A stretch of 64,000 nucleotides of DNA from JBMNGO01 sp050949885 (GCA_050949885.1 JBMNGO010000001.1:558001-622000), one strand, 5' to 3'. Counted from the stretch's first letter, positions 9,861 to 20,300 are shown. Made by a program: numbers and translations. The notes: generated by a model not told the origin, from the letters alone.

Positions 9861-9872
9861 TTCCCCCTGGTT

Positions 9873-10958
9873 TTACTGCAGGGATTCCCCTATTTTCTGC
9901 AGCAAAGACTTTATTCCGAATCCGGTTCGGGCTGAAACATAAATACCGCCATTGGTCAAGCCTTCACTGTCTTCGATTAAATCAGCCTTATTAAAAACAG
10001 TTAGAATCTTTTCCCGGCTCGCCCCCAGTCCCTCCAGAACCTTTTCCACCACAGATATGCGTTCCAGATAGTCGGGCTGGGAAATGTCCACTACGTGCAG
10101 CAGCAAGTCTGCTTCCACGGCTTCTTCCAGAGTAGAGCGGAAAGCTGCAATTAAGTGATGGGGAAGCTTATTTATAAATCCTACCGTATCAGCGATTAAT
10201 ATCTCTAATCCCGGCTTTACCCTTATTCTCCGGGTAGTTGTATCCAGGGTGTGAAAAAGCTGATCGTGAGCAGATACTTGTTCAGCTTTGCTTTTATGGC
10301 CCACCTGACAAAGGGCATTAAAGAGACTGGATTTTCCAGCATTAGTATAGCCTACCAGGGAAACCGTTTTTAATCCGGCTTTTTGCCGCTGTTGGCGATG
10401 CAGCACTCGGTTTTTCTTCACTTTTGCCATCTGTTTTTCTATTTCTCTAATCCTATTTCTGATATAACGCCGGTCCATCTCCAGTTTCTGTTCACCGGCC
10501 CCTCTGGTTCCAATGCCCCCTCCTAATCGGCTCATGGCCACACCTTTTCCGGTCAGGTGTCCTAAGCGGTATTTAAGGGTAGCCAGTTCCACCTGGAGCA
10601 TTCCTTCCCGGGACCTGGCCCGGCGGGAAAAAATCTCCAAAATGACCATGGTTCGATCAATAACTTTTACTCCCAGTTCTTTTTCCAGGTTCCGCAACTG
10701 GGCCGATGATAGTTCATCATTGCAAACCACCATGTCACTTTCCAATTCCGCCACCAGTTTTTTTAGTTCCTCAACCTTGCCCCGGCCCAAATAAGTTGCA
10801 TAATGCGGCTTTTCCCTGGACTGCACCATAGAACAGCTGGCCTTAACCCCCAATGACTCTACCAGACTCTCCAGTTCCTCCATGGAGGCAGCAAAATTAA
10901 TATCTCGTTTTGTTTCAACACCAACCAGGACAGCGTTTTTTAAGCTTTCGGCAATCAC
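9873..10958 (-). CDS. hflX: GTPase HflX
   Basis: The 361-residue protein has the HflX N-terminal domain (YLGRGKVEEL, NDELSSAQLRNLE, DRTMVILEIF, then the glycine-rich GGGIGTRGAGE linker) followed by the G domain: G1 GYTNAGKSS, G3 DTVGF and G4 NKAD. HflX binds the large ribosomal subunit and helps rescue stalled ribosomes. The start is GTG 10958; an in-frame stop lies a few codons upstream, so the N-terminus is slightly short compared with ~420-residue homologues. It is the last gene of a likely operon after the thiolase-like and DUF35 genes, with a 29 bp gap. Confidence 0.95.
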   Translation of the reverse strand: MIAESLKNAVLVGVETKRDINFAASMEELESLVESLGVKASCSMVQSREKPHYATYLGRGKVEELKKLVAELESDMVVCNDELSSAQLRNLEKELGVKVIDRTMVILEIFSRRARSREGMLQVELATLKYRLGHLTGKGVAMSRLGGGIGTRGAGEQKLEMDRRYIRNRIREIEKQMAKVKKNRVLHRQQRQKAGLKTVSLVGYTNAGKSSLFNALCQVGHKSKAEQVSAHDQLFHTLDTTTRRIRVKPGLEILIADTVGFINKLPHHLIAAFRSTLEEAVEADLLLHVVDISQPDYLERISVVEKVLEGLGASREKILTVFNKADLIEDSEGLTNGGIYVSARTGFGIKSLLQKIGESLQ

Positions 10959-10987
10959 TCTAATATCTTTTTACTCCTCACTTTTCA

Positions 10988-11377
10988 TTATTCCCCGGAC
11001 TCACCCTTGGCCGGCTCAAAAACCGGATAATTCCTGTCTTCCCGTCTCTCCCAGCCGATCTTGACAGGCATGTTTACTTCAACCTGGGTAATAGAACAAT
11101 TGTACAGGTTGGCAGCCATTCGGACCCCTTCATCAAGTTCCACAATAGCATAAATATATGGTACCTTTTGGTCAAAACCCGCTCCGGGCACCTCAACCAC
11201 AGTATAACTGTACAATTTCCCCTTTCCTGTGGCAGGCTGCCACTTTAGGGCGGAGGAAAAACAAAAAGGGCACAGGTGACGGGGATAAAAAATGTACCTC
11301 AGACACTCAGGACAATACTGGAGCCACAGTGTATTCTCTTCTGTTTTTTGCCAATAAAATTCCCGGAAATCTTCCAT
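10988..11377 (-). CDS. DUF35 OB-fold / zinc-ribbon acyl-CoA-associated protein
   Basis: The 129-residue product has an N-terminal rubredoxin-like zinc ribbon with two CxxC pairs (CPEC and CPFC, spaced by about 13 residues), followed by an OB-fold (KLYSYTVVEVPG). This is the DUF35 family, whose members pair with thiolases and are thought to hold CoA esters at the thiolase. Its ATG follows the thiolase-like stop by a single base, so the two are translationally coupled and very probably form one complex. Confidence 0.92.
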   Translation of the reverse strand: MEDFREFYWQKTEENTLWLQYCPECLRYIFYPRHLCPFCFSSALKWQPATGKGKLYSYTVVEVPGAGFDQKVPYIYAIVELDEGVRMAANLYNCSITQVEVNMPVKIGWERREDRNYPVFEPAKGESGE

Positions 11378-11378
11378 T

Positions 11379-12551
11379 TCAATCCCTCCCCAGAATAAGG
11401 CTGGACTGGGTGCTCAAGACTCCCCCATTGCCATTGACAAAGGCCAGGTGGTTTTTCTTGACCTGCCTTTCTTGGGCCTCTCCCCTGATCTGTCGTACCG
11501 CTTCGGTAATATGCGACATTCCTCCGGCATAGGAAGGCTGCCCGAAAGAAAGCTGCCCCCCATGCGTATTACAGGGCAAATCTCCCAGGTAAGTAAGGTC
11601 CGTTTCGGCCACAAACCTGCCCCCTTCCCCTTTCGGGCAAAATCCTGCATCTTCCAGGCTTATCAGTACTGTAATAGTATAGCAGTCATAAAGAGAAACA
11701 AAATCGATATCCTGAGGTTTTAGCCCTGCCATGGCAAAGGCCCGGGAAGCTGACATTTTAATGGGAGTTGCAGTCAAATCCGGTGCATATACAATGGAGT
11801 TATGTGTATAAGCTTCTCCCATACCCAGGATCATAACAGGCTTATGGGGCATATCCCGGGCCTCCTCAGCCCGGCTGATAATTAAAGCCGCCGCACCGCT
11901 GCAAGGCCGCACAATTTCCAATAAATGCAGCGGATCTGCTATTATTGGAGATGCCAGCACATCCTCTACGGTTATAGGCTTATCATTAAAAAGGGCCTCC
12001 GGGTTTAAAAGGGCGTTTTTTCTCTGATCAACCGCTATCTTGGCCATTTGTTCGGGTGTTGTACCATATTCAAACATATGTCTTTTGGCCACTAGGGCGT
12101 AACCGGAATTAAATCCTAAAGGCCCATAAGGCAGCTCAAAATCGATTTCTGCCTGTGACATTACCTTTTTCTTTCCCTCCAGGGTGTTAAAAACCTGGCT
12201 ATCCCACACTCCCCCGCTGAGACACAGGCAATGGCGGCACATGCCGGTACTTACCATAACCGCGCCACGGACTACCGACCCGGCAGCACTGGCACCCCCC
12301 AGTTCTACCATGTTCAAATAGCGGGGATAAATCTGCAAATACTCACAAACCTGAGCCGGCCACATAAAATATGAATCCTCAGTAGGAGGAGCTACCAGTA
12401 AGCCGTCAATATCCTGTTTTTTTAGTCCTGCGTCTCTGATGGCCTCCGCAGCCGCTTGGGCCAAGAGATCCAAGGTTCTCATCCGGCCAGGATTTTTGGT
12501 GGGTCTCAGTTCGCTCATCCCGGTAATAGCTGCTTTTCCCCGAAACTCCAT
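11379..12551 (-). CDS. Thiolase-superfamily protein (SCP2/acetyl-CoA acetyltransferase-like), apparent loss of canonical Cys and His
   Basis: The start is ATG 12551 behind GGAGGTG; the product is 390 residues. The N-terminal half reads AAITGMSELRPTKNPGR and DAGLKKQDIDGLLV, typical of the archaeal/SCP2-type thiolase branch. Where thiolases have the acylated cysteine, this protein has VELGGASAAG, so the position is glycine, and the usual GHP motif near the C-terminus reads FGQPSYAGG. It may act on CoA esters through the DUF35 partner, or be a divergent member with a different mechanism. It is the first gene of the thiolase-DUF35-hflX operon. The superfamily is clear; the reaction is not. Confidence 0.88.
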   Translation of the reverse strand: MEFRGKAAITGMSELRPTKNPGRMRTLDLLAQAAAEAIRDAGLKKQDIDGLLVAPPTEDSYFMWPAQVCEYLQIYPRYLNMVELGGASAAGSVVRGAVMVSTGMCRHCLCLSGGVWDSQVFNTLEGKKKVMSQAEIDFELPYGPLGFNSGYALVAKRHMFEYGTTPEQMAKIAVDQRKNALLNPEALFNDKPITVEDVLASPIIADPLHLLEIVRPCSGAAALIISRAEEARDMPHKPVMILGMGEAYTHNSIVYAPDLTATPIKMSASRAFAMAGLKPQDIDFVSLYDCYTITVLISLEDAGFCPKGEGGRFVAETDLTYLGDLPCNTHGGQLSFGQPSYAGGMSHITEAVRQIRGEAQERQVKKNHLAFVNGNGGVLSTQSSLILGRD

Positions 12552-12846
12552 TAACACACCTCCCCGTTTGATCATAATTCTATTATATTATCTTCCAGCA
12601 ATTGCTCCCAGCGCTCAATAGGCATCTTCCAGCTTTTCTCCCACTATCTCGTATTCCTGGACAACAACCCTGGCTGTCCACTTTTCCAGACCCCTTTCAT
12701 TACCATCCTGCCGGGGCTTTTATTCTAAAATATAACATTTTATCACCTTATGGTCACCAAGCCATAAAGCTATTAGGCAATTAGGGTTAAAAAAAGTCAT
12801 AGTTACAAATAATAAATACAAACAGACTGCCAAGAGGAGTGTTTAT

Positions 12847-15072
12847 GTGAAAGCCTGGCACGGTTTTAAGCCCGGAAGATGGATGTATGATATCGATGTT
12901 CGCGATTTTATTCAAAAAAACTATTCCCCCTATGACGGAGATGACAGTTTTTTGGCCGGTCCCACGGAAAAAACCCGGAAACTGTGGGATAAATGCCAGC
13001 GGCTGTTGCGGGCTGAATTTGAAAAAGGGGGAGTATTATCCGTTGACCCCCAGACCCCTTTAACAATAAACAGCCATCCTCCAGGGTATATTGAGAAAGA
13101 ACTGGAAACCATTGTAGGCCTGCAAACTGATACCCCTCTGCAAAGGGCCATGAATATCTACGGCGGCTTGCGGTCAGTTATTAAAGCCGGCCGGGCCTAC
13201 GGTTATGAACCCAATGAACAGCTCACCGATTTCTTTGTCCGCCACCGCCGCACCCACAATGACGGGGTTTTTGCCGTATACACTCCCGAAATGCGCTTGG
13301 CGCGCAAAGTAGGAATAATTACGGGTTTACCTGACTCCTACGGCCGCGGCCGGGTAATTGGCGACTCTCGCCGGGTTCCCCTTTACGGGGTGGACCTATT
13401 AATCAGATACAAGGAACGTGACCTGGCCCTCATGAGCAAAGAAATGAGCCCCGATTTGATTCAGATTCGGGAAGAAGTGCATGATCAGATAGAAGCCCTA
13501 AAAGCCATGAAAGAAATGGCTTCAGCCTATGGCTATGATATATCCCGCCCTGCCGAAAACGCCCGGGAGGCTGTGCAGTGGCTCTATTTCGCGTATCTGG
13601 CAGCTATTAAAGAACAGAACGGAGCCGCCATGAGCCTGGGCCGAGTCTCCACTTTTCTGGATATTTACATGGAGCGGGACCTGCAGAATGGAAACCTGAA
13701 CGAAGAAGAAGCACAGGAACTCATCGACCACATGGTAATGAAACTACGCCTGGAAAGACACTTGAGGACTCCCGAATACAGTGAACTCTTTGCCGGAGAC
13801 CCCAACTGGGTAACAGAAGCCATCGGCGGCGCCGGTACAGATGGCAGGCATCTGGTAACCAAAACCAGCTATCGCATGCTCCACACCTTGAGAAACCTGG
13901 GGCCCGCACCTGAGCCCAATTTGACTATATTATGGTCCCGCAACCTGCCAAGAAACTTCCTGACCTACTGTGCCGGCCTATCCATAGATACCTGCGCCTT
14001 GCAATATGAAAATGACGACATCATGCGCGACATCTTTGGAGATGATTATGGAATTGCCTGCTGTGTTTCTGCTATGCGGCTAGGCAAACAAACACAGTTT
14101 TTCGGTGCTCGCTGCAATCTGGCCAAACTCCTGTTGTATGCCATTAACGGCGGAAAAGATGAAATAACCGGAGAACAGGTAGGAGTAGAAATGCCTGCCT
14201 GCAGTGAGGAATACCTGGATTATGACGAGGTAATGCGCAGGTTTAAAATACAGATGGAATGGCTGGCCGGGCTATACGTTAACACCATGAATGTAATTCA
14301 CTACATGCATGATAAATATGCCTATGAGAGAGTGCAAATGGCCCTTCATGATACAGGAGTCCAGCATTTTATGGCTTTTGGCATCGCCGGGCTGTCTGTA
14401 GTAGCTGACTCCCTCAGTGCAATCAAATATGCCCGGGTAAAGCCCATTAAAGATGAACGGGGTATCATTACAGACTTTGAGGTCACCGGGGATTTCCCGA
14501 AATTCGGCAATGATGACGACCGGGTGGACTGCCTGGCCGTTGAAATGGTACGCACATTCTGCAACGAACTGAAAAAGCATCCCGCCTACCGTAATGCCCA
14601 GCATACCTTATCCATTTTGACCATAACCTCTAACGTAATGTACGGTAAACATACCGGAACCACACCGGATGGCCGCAAAAAAGGCCAGCCCCTAGCTCCG
14701 GGCGCCAACCCACTGCACGGTCGGGAGGAACATGGCGCTATAGCTGCCTGCAATTCAGTGGCCAAGCTTCCTTATAACTATGCCTTAGACGGCATTTCCT
14801 TTACCTTTTCCACTGTACCTTCCGCCCTGGGAACCAACCGCCAGGAAATGGTTAACAATCTATTGGCTCTCTTGGAAGGTTACTTTGTTCAGGATGCCCA
14901 TCACATTAATATAAACGTAGTCAATGTGGAAACTCTGCGGGAAGCCATGGAGCACCCGGAAAAATACCCTGACCTTACTATCAGGGTCTCGGGATATGCC
15001 GTACACTTTGTAAAATTGAGCCGGGAGCAGCAGGAAGAGATTATTATGCGAACCTTCTACAAAAGGATGTAA
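12847..15072 (+). CDS. pflB: Formate C-acetyltransferase (pyruvate formate-lyase)
   Basis: The 741-residue protein has the length and motifs of true PFL: the adjacent active-site cysteines in GIACCVSAM, and the C-terminal glycyl-radical loop RVSGYAVHF about 20 residues from the end. It converts pyruvate and CoA to acetyl-CoA and formate in the cytoplasm. The start is GTG 12847 with AGAGGAG about 10 bases upstream (the nearby ATG is followed by TGA). The activating enzyme gene follows after 5 bp, forming a two-gene operon. In an organism of this kind it may supply formate for interspecies electron transfer or C1 units; that is inference. Confidence 0.96.
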   Translation: MKAWHGFKPGRWMYDIDVRDFIQKNYSPYDGDDSFLAGPTEKTRKLWDKCQRLLRAEFEKGGVLSVDPQTPLTINSHPPGYIEKELETIVGLQTDTPLQRAMNIYGGLRSVIKAGRAYGYEPNEQLTDFFVRHRRTHNDGVFAVYTPEMRLARKVGIITGLPDSYGRGRVIGDSRRVPLYGVDLLIRYKERDLALMSKEMSPDLIQIREEVHDQIEALKAMKEMASAYGYDISRPAENAREAVQWLYFAYLAAIKEQNGAAMSLGRVSTFLDIYMERDLQNGNLNEEEAQELIDHMVMKLRLERHLRTPEYSELFAGDPNWVTEAIGGAGTDGRHLVTKTSYRMLHTLRNLGPAPEPNLTILWSRNLPRNFLTYCAGLSIDTCALQYENDDIMRDIFGDDYGIACCVSAMRLGKQTQFFGARCNLAKLLLYAINGGKDEITGEQVGVEMPACSEEYLDYDEVMRRFKIQMEWLAGLYVNTMNVIHYMHDKYAYERVQMALHDTGVQHFMAFGIAGLSVVADSLSAIKYARVKPIKDERGIITDFEVTGDFPKFGNDDDRVDCLAVEMVRTFCNELKKHPAYRNAQHTLSILTITSNVMYGKHTGTTPDGRKKGQPLAPGANPLHGREEHGAIAACNSVAKLPYNYALDGISFTFSTVPSALGTNRQEMVNNLLALLEGYFVQDAHHININVVNVETLREAMEHPEKYPDLTIRVSGYAVHFVKLSREQQEEIIMRTFYKRM

Positions 15073-15077
15073 GCGAA

Positions 15078-15818
15078 ATGATCGGAAGAATTCATTCCCT
15101 GGACACCTTCAGCACCCTGGACGGCCCTGGAATAAGAACCGTCATATTCCTGCAAGGGTGCCATCTGCGCTGCAAGTACTGTCATAATCCCGATACCTGG
15201 GATATGAAGAGCTGTACAGCCCGGGAATACTCCTCTGAGGAATTAATGGCTATAATAAGGCGAAGTATCCCCTATTTCCGGGCTTCGGGGGGCGGGGTAA
15301 CCTTTTCCGGCGGGGAGCCTCTCCTGCAGCATGACTTTGTTAAAGAGATGTGTATCAGGTGCCAGGAGGAAGAAATTTCAACAGCCATTGATACCTCCCT
15401 TTATGTTACCCCTGATGTGCTAAGTGACCTGTTGCCCTATACCGACTTGATCCTGGCAGACATTAAAGCCATAAATGATGAAAAAAGCCGCTACCTTACC
15501 GGAGCCAGCAACCGGTTAAACCTGGCCAATCTCAAGCTTATTGATGAAAATCAGGTTCCCATCTGGATCCGCTATGTGGTGGTTCCCGGCCTGACCGACG
15601 ACCTTCAAGATTTAGAGGAAATGGCTGCATTCATCGCGGGCTTGCCAAGTGTCAAAAGAGTAGATCTTTTGCCCTATCATTCCCTGGGGGCCCACAAGTG
15701 GGAACTTCTGGGACTGAAATACGAACTGGCAAACACCCCGCCCCCCACCAAAGACCATATGCAAAAAATCCAAAAGCTGGTTGCCGACCTAAGCGGCAAA
15801 GAAGTCAACACAAATTAG
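15078..15818 (+). CDS. pflA: Pyruvate formate-lyase activating enzyme (radical SAM)
   Basis: The 246-residue product carries the radical SAM cluster motif CHLRCKYC (CX3CX2C) near residues 29-36, the leading FSTLDGPGIRTVIF motif of PFL activases, and FSGGEPLL. It uses SAM and a [4Fe-4S] cluster to put the glycyl radical on PFL. It begins 5 bp after the pflB stop with the same polarity. Its length is standard and the C-terminus is intact. A triple direct repeat starts three bases after the stop codon. Confidence 0.96.
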   Translation: MIGRIHSLDTFSTLDGPGIRTVIFLQGCHLRCKYCHNPDTWDMKSCTAREYSSEELMAIIRRSIPYFRASGGGVTFSGGEPLLQHDFVKEMCIRCQEEEISTAIDTSLYVTPDVLSDLLPYTDLILADIKAINDEKSRYLTGASNRLNLANLKLIDENQVPIWIRYVVVPGLTDDLQDLEEMAAFIAGLPSVKRVDLLPYHSLGAHKWELLGLKYELANTPPPTKDHMQKIQKLVADLSGKEVNTN

Positions 15819-15820
15819 AA

Positions 15821-15899
15821 CAGACAAGGGGACGGTTCTTCGAACAGACAAGGGGACGGTTCTTCTGTCTAACCTTCCCTCAGACAAGGGACGGTTCTT
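15821..15899 (+). repeat. Three direct copies of CAGACAAGGGGACGGTTCTT
   Basis: Copies lie at 15821-15840, 15845-15864 and 15881-15899 (the third lacks one G). The inverted form of the same core appears beyond the 5' end of the adjacent transposase gene at 16687-16801, so the gene is bracketed by repeats in opposite orientation. Confidence 0.9.
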
Positions 15900-15903
15900 C
15901 CGT

Positions 15904-16662
15904 CTAACCTTCTCTTAAGAACTTATTAACCTTATCCTTATTTATCCCAGTAATGGCCGCAATTTGGCGAAGTGACAAGTTGGTTCTTTGTTTAAACTCT
16001 CTTATAAGCTCCTGGTTGTTATCCTGTCCTGCGGACATTTGTTCAAATAATAGCTTTGCTGCGTCCTCATCCATAATTTGCTTTTCTTCTTGTAGATCTA
16101 TGAACTTATCGTCGTTTGTTTCATTCATAAACTCAATATACTGCTTCTTTGCTTTCTCTTTATCATCCGAAAATATGGCCAGCAGTATTTCTTTATCCAG
16201 AATTTTGTCTAGGTATTGGTTTTCGTCCAAATAACATAAATAACTGCTCCACCGGTATCCTCCTGCAGTTTTTGTCAGGCCTGCCTTGACAGGGTTATTA
16301 TGAATGTACCTTGCAAGGGCTAGGATATAGCGGTCATCTTCTACTACTTCACTCCGATACCGATCCTGGAATAAATGTCCAACTCTTTTATACTTTTTAT
16401 TAAAATAATAGACATAGCTTACAGCAATACGCTTGATCACTGTTGCTATGTCTTCTGTCCCTTCGCTTAACATTAGATGAACATGGTTATCCATCAAGCA
16501 GAATGCATGCAGGTTAAACCTGCCTTTTTGTTTCTTTTCGCTTATGGTTTCAATAAATCGAATTCTATCTTCATCATCGATAAATATCTCCTTGCGTTCG
16601 TTTCCTCTCATCATAATATGATAATATCCGCTCTCGCTTTTCATTCTCTTTTGTCTTGCCAT
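15904..16662 (-). CDS. REP-associated tyrosine transposase (RAYT, Y1_Tnp / IS200-like)
   Basis: The 252-residue protein has the Y1 HUH transposase core: YYHIMMRGNERKEIF near the N-terminus, the HUH motif NHVHLM at about residues 59-64, FQDRYRSEVVEDD, and YIHNNPVKAGL. The nucleophile tyrosine is expected in VSYVYYFNKKYKR. A C-terminal helix-turn-helix-like tail (LSLRQIAAITGINKDKVNKFL) is typical of the longer branch. RAYTs act on single-stranded palindromic repeats; inverted GGGGACGGTTCT repeats sit on both sides of the gene. It is full length with no visible damage. Confidence 0.93.
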   Translation of the reverse strand: MARQKRMKSESGYYHIMMRGNERKEIFIDDEDRIRFIETISEKKQKGRFNLHAFCLMDNHVHLMLSEGTEDIATVIKRIAVSYVYYFNKKYKRVGHLFQDRYRSEVVEDDRYILALARYIHNNPVKAGLTKTAGGYRWSSYLCYLDENQYLDKILDKEILLAIFSDDKEKAKKQYIEFMNETNDDKFIDLQEEKQIMDEDAAKLLFEQMSAGQDNNQELIREFKQRTNLSLRQIAAITGINKDKVNKFLREG

Positions 16663-16686
16663 TTTCTATCACCCAAAGTTGATTAT

Positions 16687-16801
16687 ACCAGCTTGCCCGG
16701 CCCTAGACAACAGAACCGTCCCCTTGTCTATCCCAGCTTGCCCGGCCATAGACAAGAGAACCGTCCCCTTGTCTATCCCCTTGTCTACCCCCCTGTCTAG
16801 A
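16687..16801 (-). repeat. Tandem repeat block with AGAACCGTCCCCTTGTCT core
   Basis: Two ~46-bp tandem units (16688-16733 and 16734-16780) each contain AGCTTGCCCGGCC and GAACCGTCCCCTTGTCTA, then two shorter CTTGTCTA units follow. The core is the reverse complement of the repeats at 15821-15899 on the other side of the RAYT gene. Confidence 0.9.
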
Positions 16802-16893
16802 TGCCTGATTCTCTTTACTTTGGCCGGCCACCCCTTTATAATGTTAATAGATTTGGGGAGGCTATATCCCTTTAAATCCTGGATTTGTAAAGT

Positions 16894-16969
16894 GGGGGCG
16901 TGGCTCAGCTGGGAGAGCACCTCGTTCGCAACGAGGGGGTCAGGGGTTCGAATCCCCTCGTCTCCACCA
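16894..16969 (+). tRNA. tRNA-Ala (anticodon CGC)
   Basis: A full 76-nt cloverleaf folds here. The acceptor gggggcg pairs with cgtctcc, the D arm is gctc...gagc, the anticodon arm is cctcg-ttcgcaa-cgagg with anticodon CGC reading GCG, and the T arm is aggggttcgaatcccct. The discriminator is A and CCA is encoded. It is a single tRNA, followed by a terminator about 70 bases downstream. Confidence 0.97.
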
Positions 16970-17037
16970 GTGTTTGAGGCACTTAAAGTATTAAGAAATA
17001 TTGCTCAAAAATTTTTCTCCAGGGTTGCAACTCTTTT

Positions 17038-17066
17038 ATCCTTCTTTTGTAGAAGGATTTTTCTTT
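17038..17066 (+). terminator. Rho-independent terminator after tRNA-Ala
   Basis: A perfect 7-bp stem (atccttc / gaaggat) with a 7-base loop is followed by a T-rich run. It is positioned to end the tRNA transcript. Confidence 0.8.
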
Positions 17067-17374
17067 CATAATCTTTTAATCATCCTCCCGCTAACACCAC
17101 CATGTCCCATAGGAAGATGGCTTTCCGCTTTCCCAACCATTAGCCGGATCAAAGTATAATAGCTTCATATGGATCCCATTATTCCATCTCTCTATCAGTT
17201 CCGCCCCAGAGGTTTTCTTTCTCCCTCAAAAATCACATTTTCTTTACTGATTAGAAGCATATTCAACCTATATTTTCTACCCGAGAGTTCATACAATAGG
17301 GGCAGCAGTTATAATCAGGTGAGGTATCGACAAAGCCTCATCGGGGATATTAAATGATTCGGAGGGTAGAGAAA
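17067..17374. other. Upstream region of the giant SLH gene, no gene seen
   Basis: About 300 bases carry no convincing coding region. A short hairpin (tgagg...cctca, near 17320-17340) and a GGAGGG site just before the start codon are the only structures I see. It presumably contains the promoter of the surface-protein gene. Confidence 0.5.
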
Positions 17375-20300
17375 ATGAAGCGAATCGTCTCATTGTCATT
17401 ATGTATTATATGTTTTATATTGGCTTTTACCATCTGTCAGCCCGCACTGGCTGCGGAAAACACCATAACCTGGACTGGCGAAGCCGGTGACGGATTATGG
17501 CATACTGCCGGCAACTGGGATTTGGAGCGAGTACCGGAGGAAGGTGACTATGTAATTATCTCCGATTCCTCAGTAGTGGAGGTAAATGGAAACACTGCGC
17601 CCGTAACACTTGATTGCTCCGGACAAATCTCGGTAGCATCTGGCGGGCATCTTTACCTTACCGGCACTTCCTATCTCAGGACCCTCGATAATGACTCGTT
17701 TGATAAGTTGATTGGTGATGGAAACATCACAATAATGGGAGAAGGCAGTGAATTGCAATGCGGCGGGGGTATCATAGGAGACGGTACTTTTACCATTGGT
17801 TCAGGAGCCAAGTTAGTCATAGATGAAGATGCCACTGGATTCGGAGTAGAGATGGACTGGTATTTAGTAAATAATGGCAAGCTAATGCTAAAAAGTGGTG
17901 ATCTCTACCTCTTTGGAGGCAGTGAGGGTGAGGGAACTTTAACGATTTCAGAAGGGGCTTATCTATCATTTGGGGATGGTGCCTATAACGTCGGCGGAGA
18001 TGTATTAAATGGCGGTGTAGTATACATATCGGTTCTCTCGTCTGTCTTCTTTGAGGCTAATTATCGGCAAGAAAATACGGGCACTACAGTTTTCTCAGTC
18101 TGGGGTTCCGAGCCTGGCGAGTACTGCCAGCTAAACGTCAGCGGCCAAGCTGAGTTGGACGGAATATTGGAATTTGATTCAATATCCGCCGATTATGTCC
18201 CTTCACCGGGAGACACTTTTGAATTCATGACTTATGGTTCAAGAGATGGTGAGTTTTCAGAAATCATCAGCTACCCGGAAAATATCAACTTTGAATCCAA
18301 CTATTCGGATACCAGCCTTATATTGACTGTAGTGGCGGATACTACTCCGCCAGAGCTGACAAGTGTGACCCCAGCCAGCGGATCCACTATTTCGCCGTAT
18401 ATTGACAGCCTGACCCTAAAGTTCAACGAAGCGGTATGGGGTGATTGGGAAAAAAATGTGACCATTTATACAGCGGATACCAACAACCTGGTATGCACCC
18501 TATATCTCAATAATTATGATGGTCAAAATATTTCCGGGAACGGTACGGATACCATCACCCTCAAGGTTCCATCTGATACCTTTGAGTTCGGCCAGAGTTA
18601 TTACATATTAATTGACGAAGGAGCCTTTGTAGACGCTGCAGGAAACGAGTATGCCGGCATCAGCGACAGCAGCACCTGGGCTCTCACGGTGCTGAATGAT
18701 ACCGAGCCGCCCACGGTTCCGACCAATCTCCGCAGCACCTCCAAGACCTCCACTTCGGTCACCCTGGAATGGGACCCCTCCAGCGACGATTACGGTCCCA
18801 TTAGCTACGATATCTATGGGAAAACAGAAGCTGGCGAGTTTGTTCTTGCCGGCAGTACGGAGTCTACAAGCTTCATGGTGATTAAGCTGGCTGATACTTC
18901 CCTTGCACCGGAAACTGAATATACTTTTGTGGTTCGAGCCGCAGATGCCTGCGATAACCAGTCTGAACAATCCAATCAGCTAAGGGTAACTACCGAGGAA
19001 AGACCCAACCTTATTTGGTGGGAGCGGGAAATACCTCCGTCATCTTCCGTCTATTATGATACCTGCTACGGGGCTGGGAAATATGTGGCTGTAGGCACTC
19101 AGGGCACTATTTTGACGTCCATTGATGAAGGTATGTCCTGGCAGCTGGAAATTGGAGACAATTTTGGTGATTCCCAATTGAAGGCCGTTACCTACGGCAA
19201 CGACAGGTTTGTGGCAGTGGCGCCAAGTGATGTTTATACCAAGACCTCAACCGATGATGAATGGACTAGAATAGAATTGGATGCCGGAACTGTCGATTTT
19301 AACGATGTGACCTGCGGAAAGAAAAAGGATGGCAGCGGTGACATCTTTGTAGCAGTTGGTAGGAATTGCATTTGGTGGTCCGAAGATGGGGTCAATTGGC
19401 AGCAATTCTTATCCAAACCCTACATAACTGACACCTTTGTTTTTCAAGAGGTTGCGGCTGATGAAGAAGGCAATTTTGTAGCCGTGGGCTATAAAGAAGG
19501 AAATTACGGTAACAACACCCTTTTAATCTGGAAATCCAGTAACGGCAAGAATTGGTCATCTTCAGTAGATTCTAGCCTAACCGGACAGTTCACAGGGATA
19601 GCTTACGGCAATGGGGCCTTCATGGTTTGCGGCGGTTCAGTAACCGATATCTGGATCTCTACAAATAAAGGAGATAGCTGGGAGAAAGGGCCTCTACCCG
19701 GGCAAGACTCTGCGTATGTCTGCCCCACCAAGATTGCTTATGGGGATGGTCTATTTGTGGCAGCGGCCGGGAATGATGTCTGGATTTCTGATAACCGGGG
19801 CTATACCTGGACCCGTTCGCAGGAGTTTGAGGATTTCCTGGTATCTATCAATTACTGTAATCAGTCCTTTGTGGCAAGCGATTGGGACGGAAAGATTCAC
19901 CAGGCGGTTAGAGAACCAGGCGCCGTGGGCACCATACCCTCCGTTCCGCTGAACTTCACCGCCACACCGGGTGACGGTCAGGTTGCTTTAAGCTGGAGCG
20001 CTCCGGCCAGTGATGGCGGCAGCACCATCTTGAAATACCAGGTATCGAAAGACAACGGTACCAACTGGTCGGATGTGGGATTGAACACCACCCACACCTT
20101 CACCGGCTTGACCAACGGCACCGAGTATACCTTCAAGGTGCGGGCGGTAAACAGTGCCGGCAATGGAGAAGAAGCTAGCACTACAGCCACGCCGGTTACA
20201 CCTGAATTTGCAGGGGGCAACGGCAGTGAGGAGGATCCTTATCTTATTGAAACGGTGGATCATCTCAACAATGTACGCAACTATCTGGGGACGGAGCACA

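Noticed and set aside
15821..16801. CRISPR array suspected from repeated ~20-base units around the RAYT gene
   Set aside because: Only two or three copies occur per side, spacing is irregular, spacers are repeat-like and no cas genes are present.
16679..17071. 130-residue plus-strand frame across the repeat block and tRNA
   Set aside because: It reads through tandem repeats and a tRNA gene and has no protein-like features.
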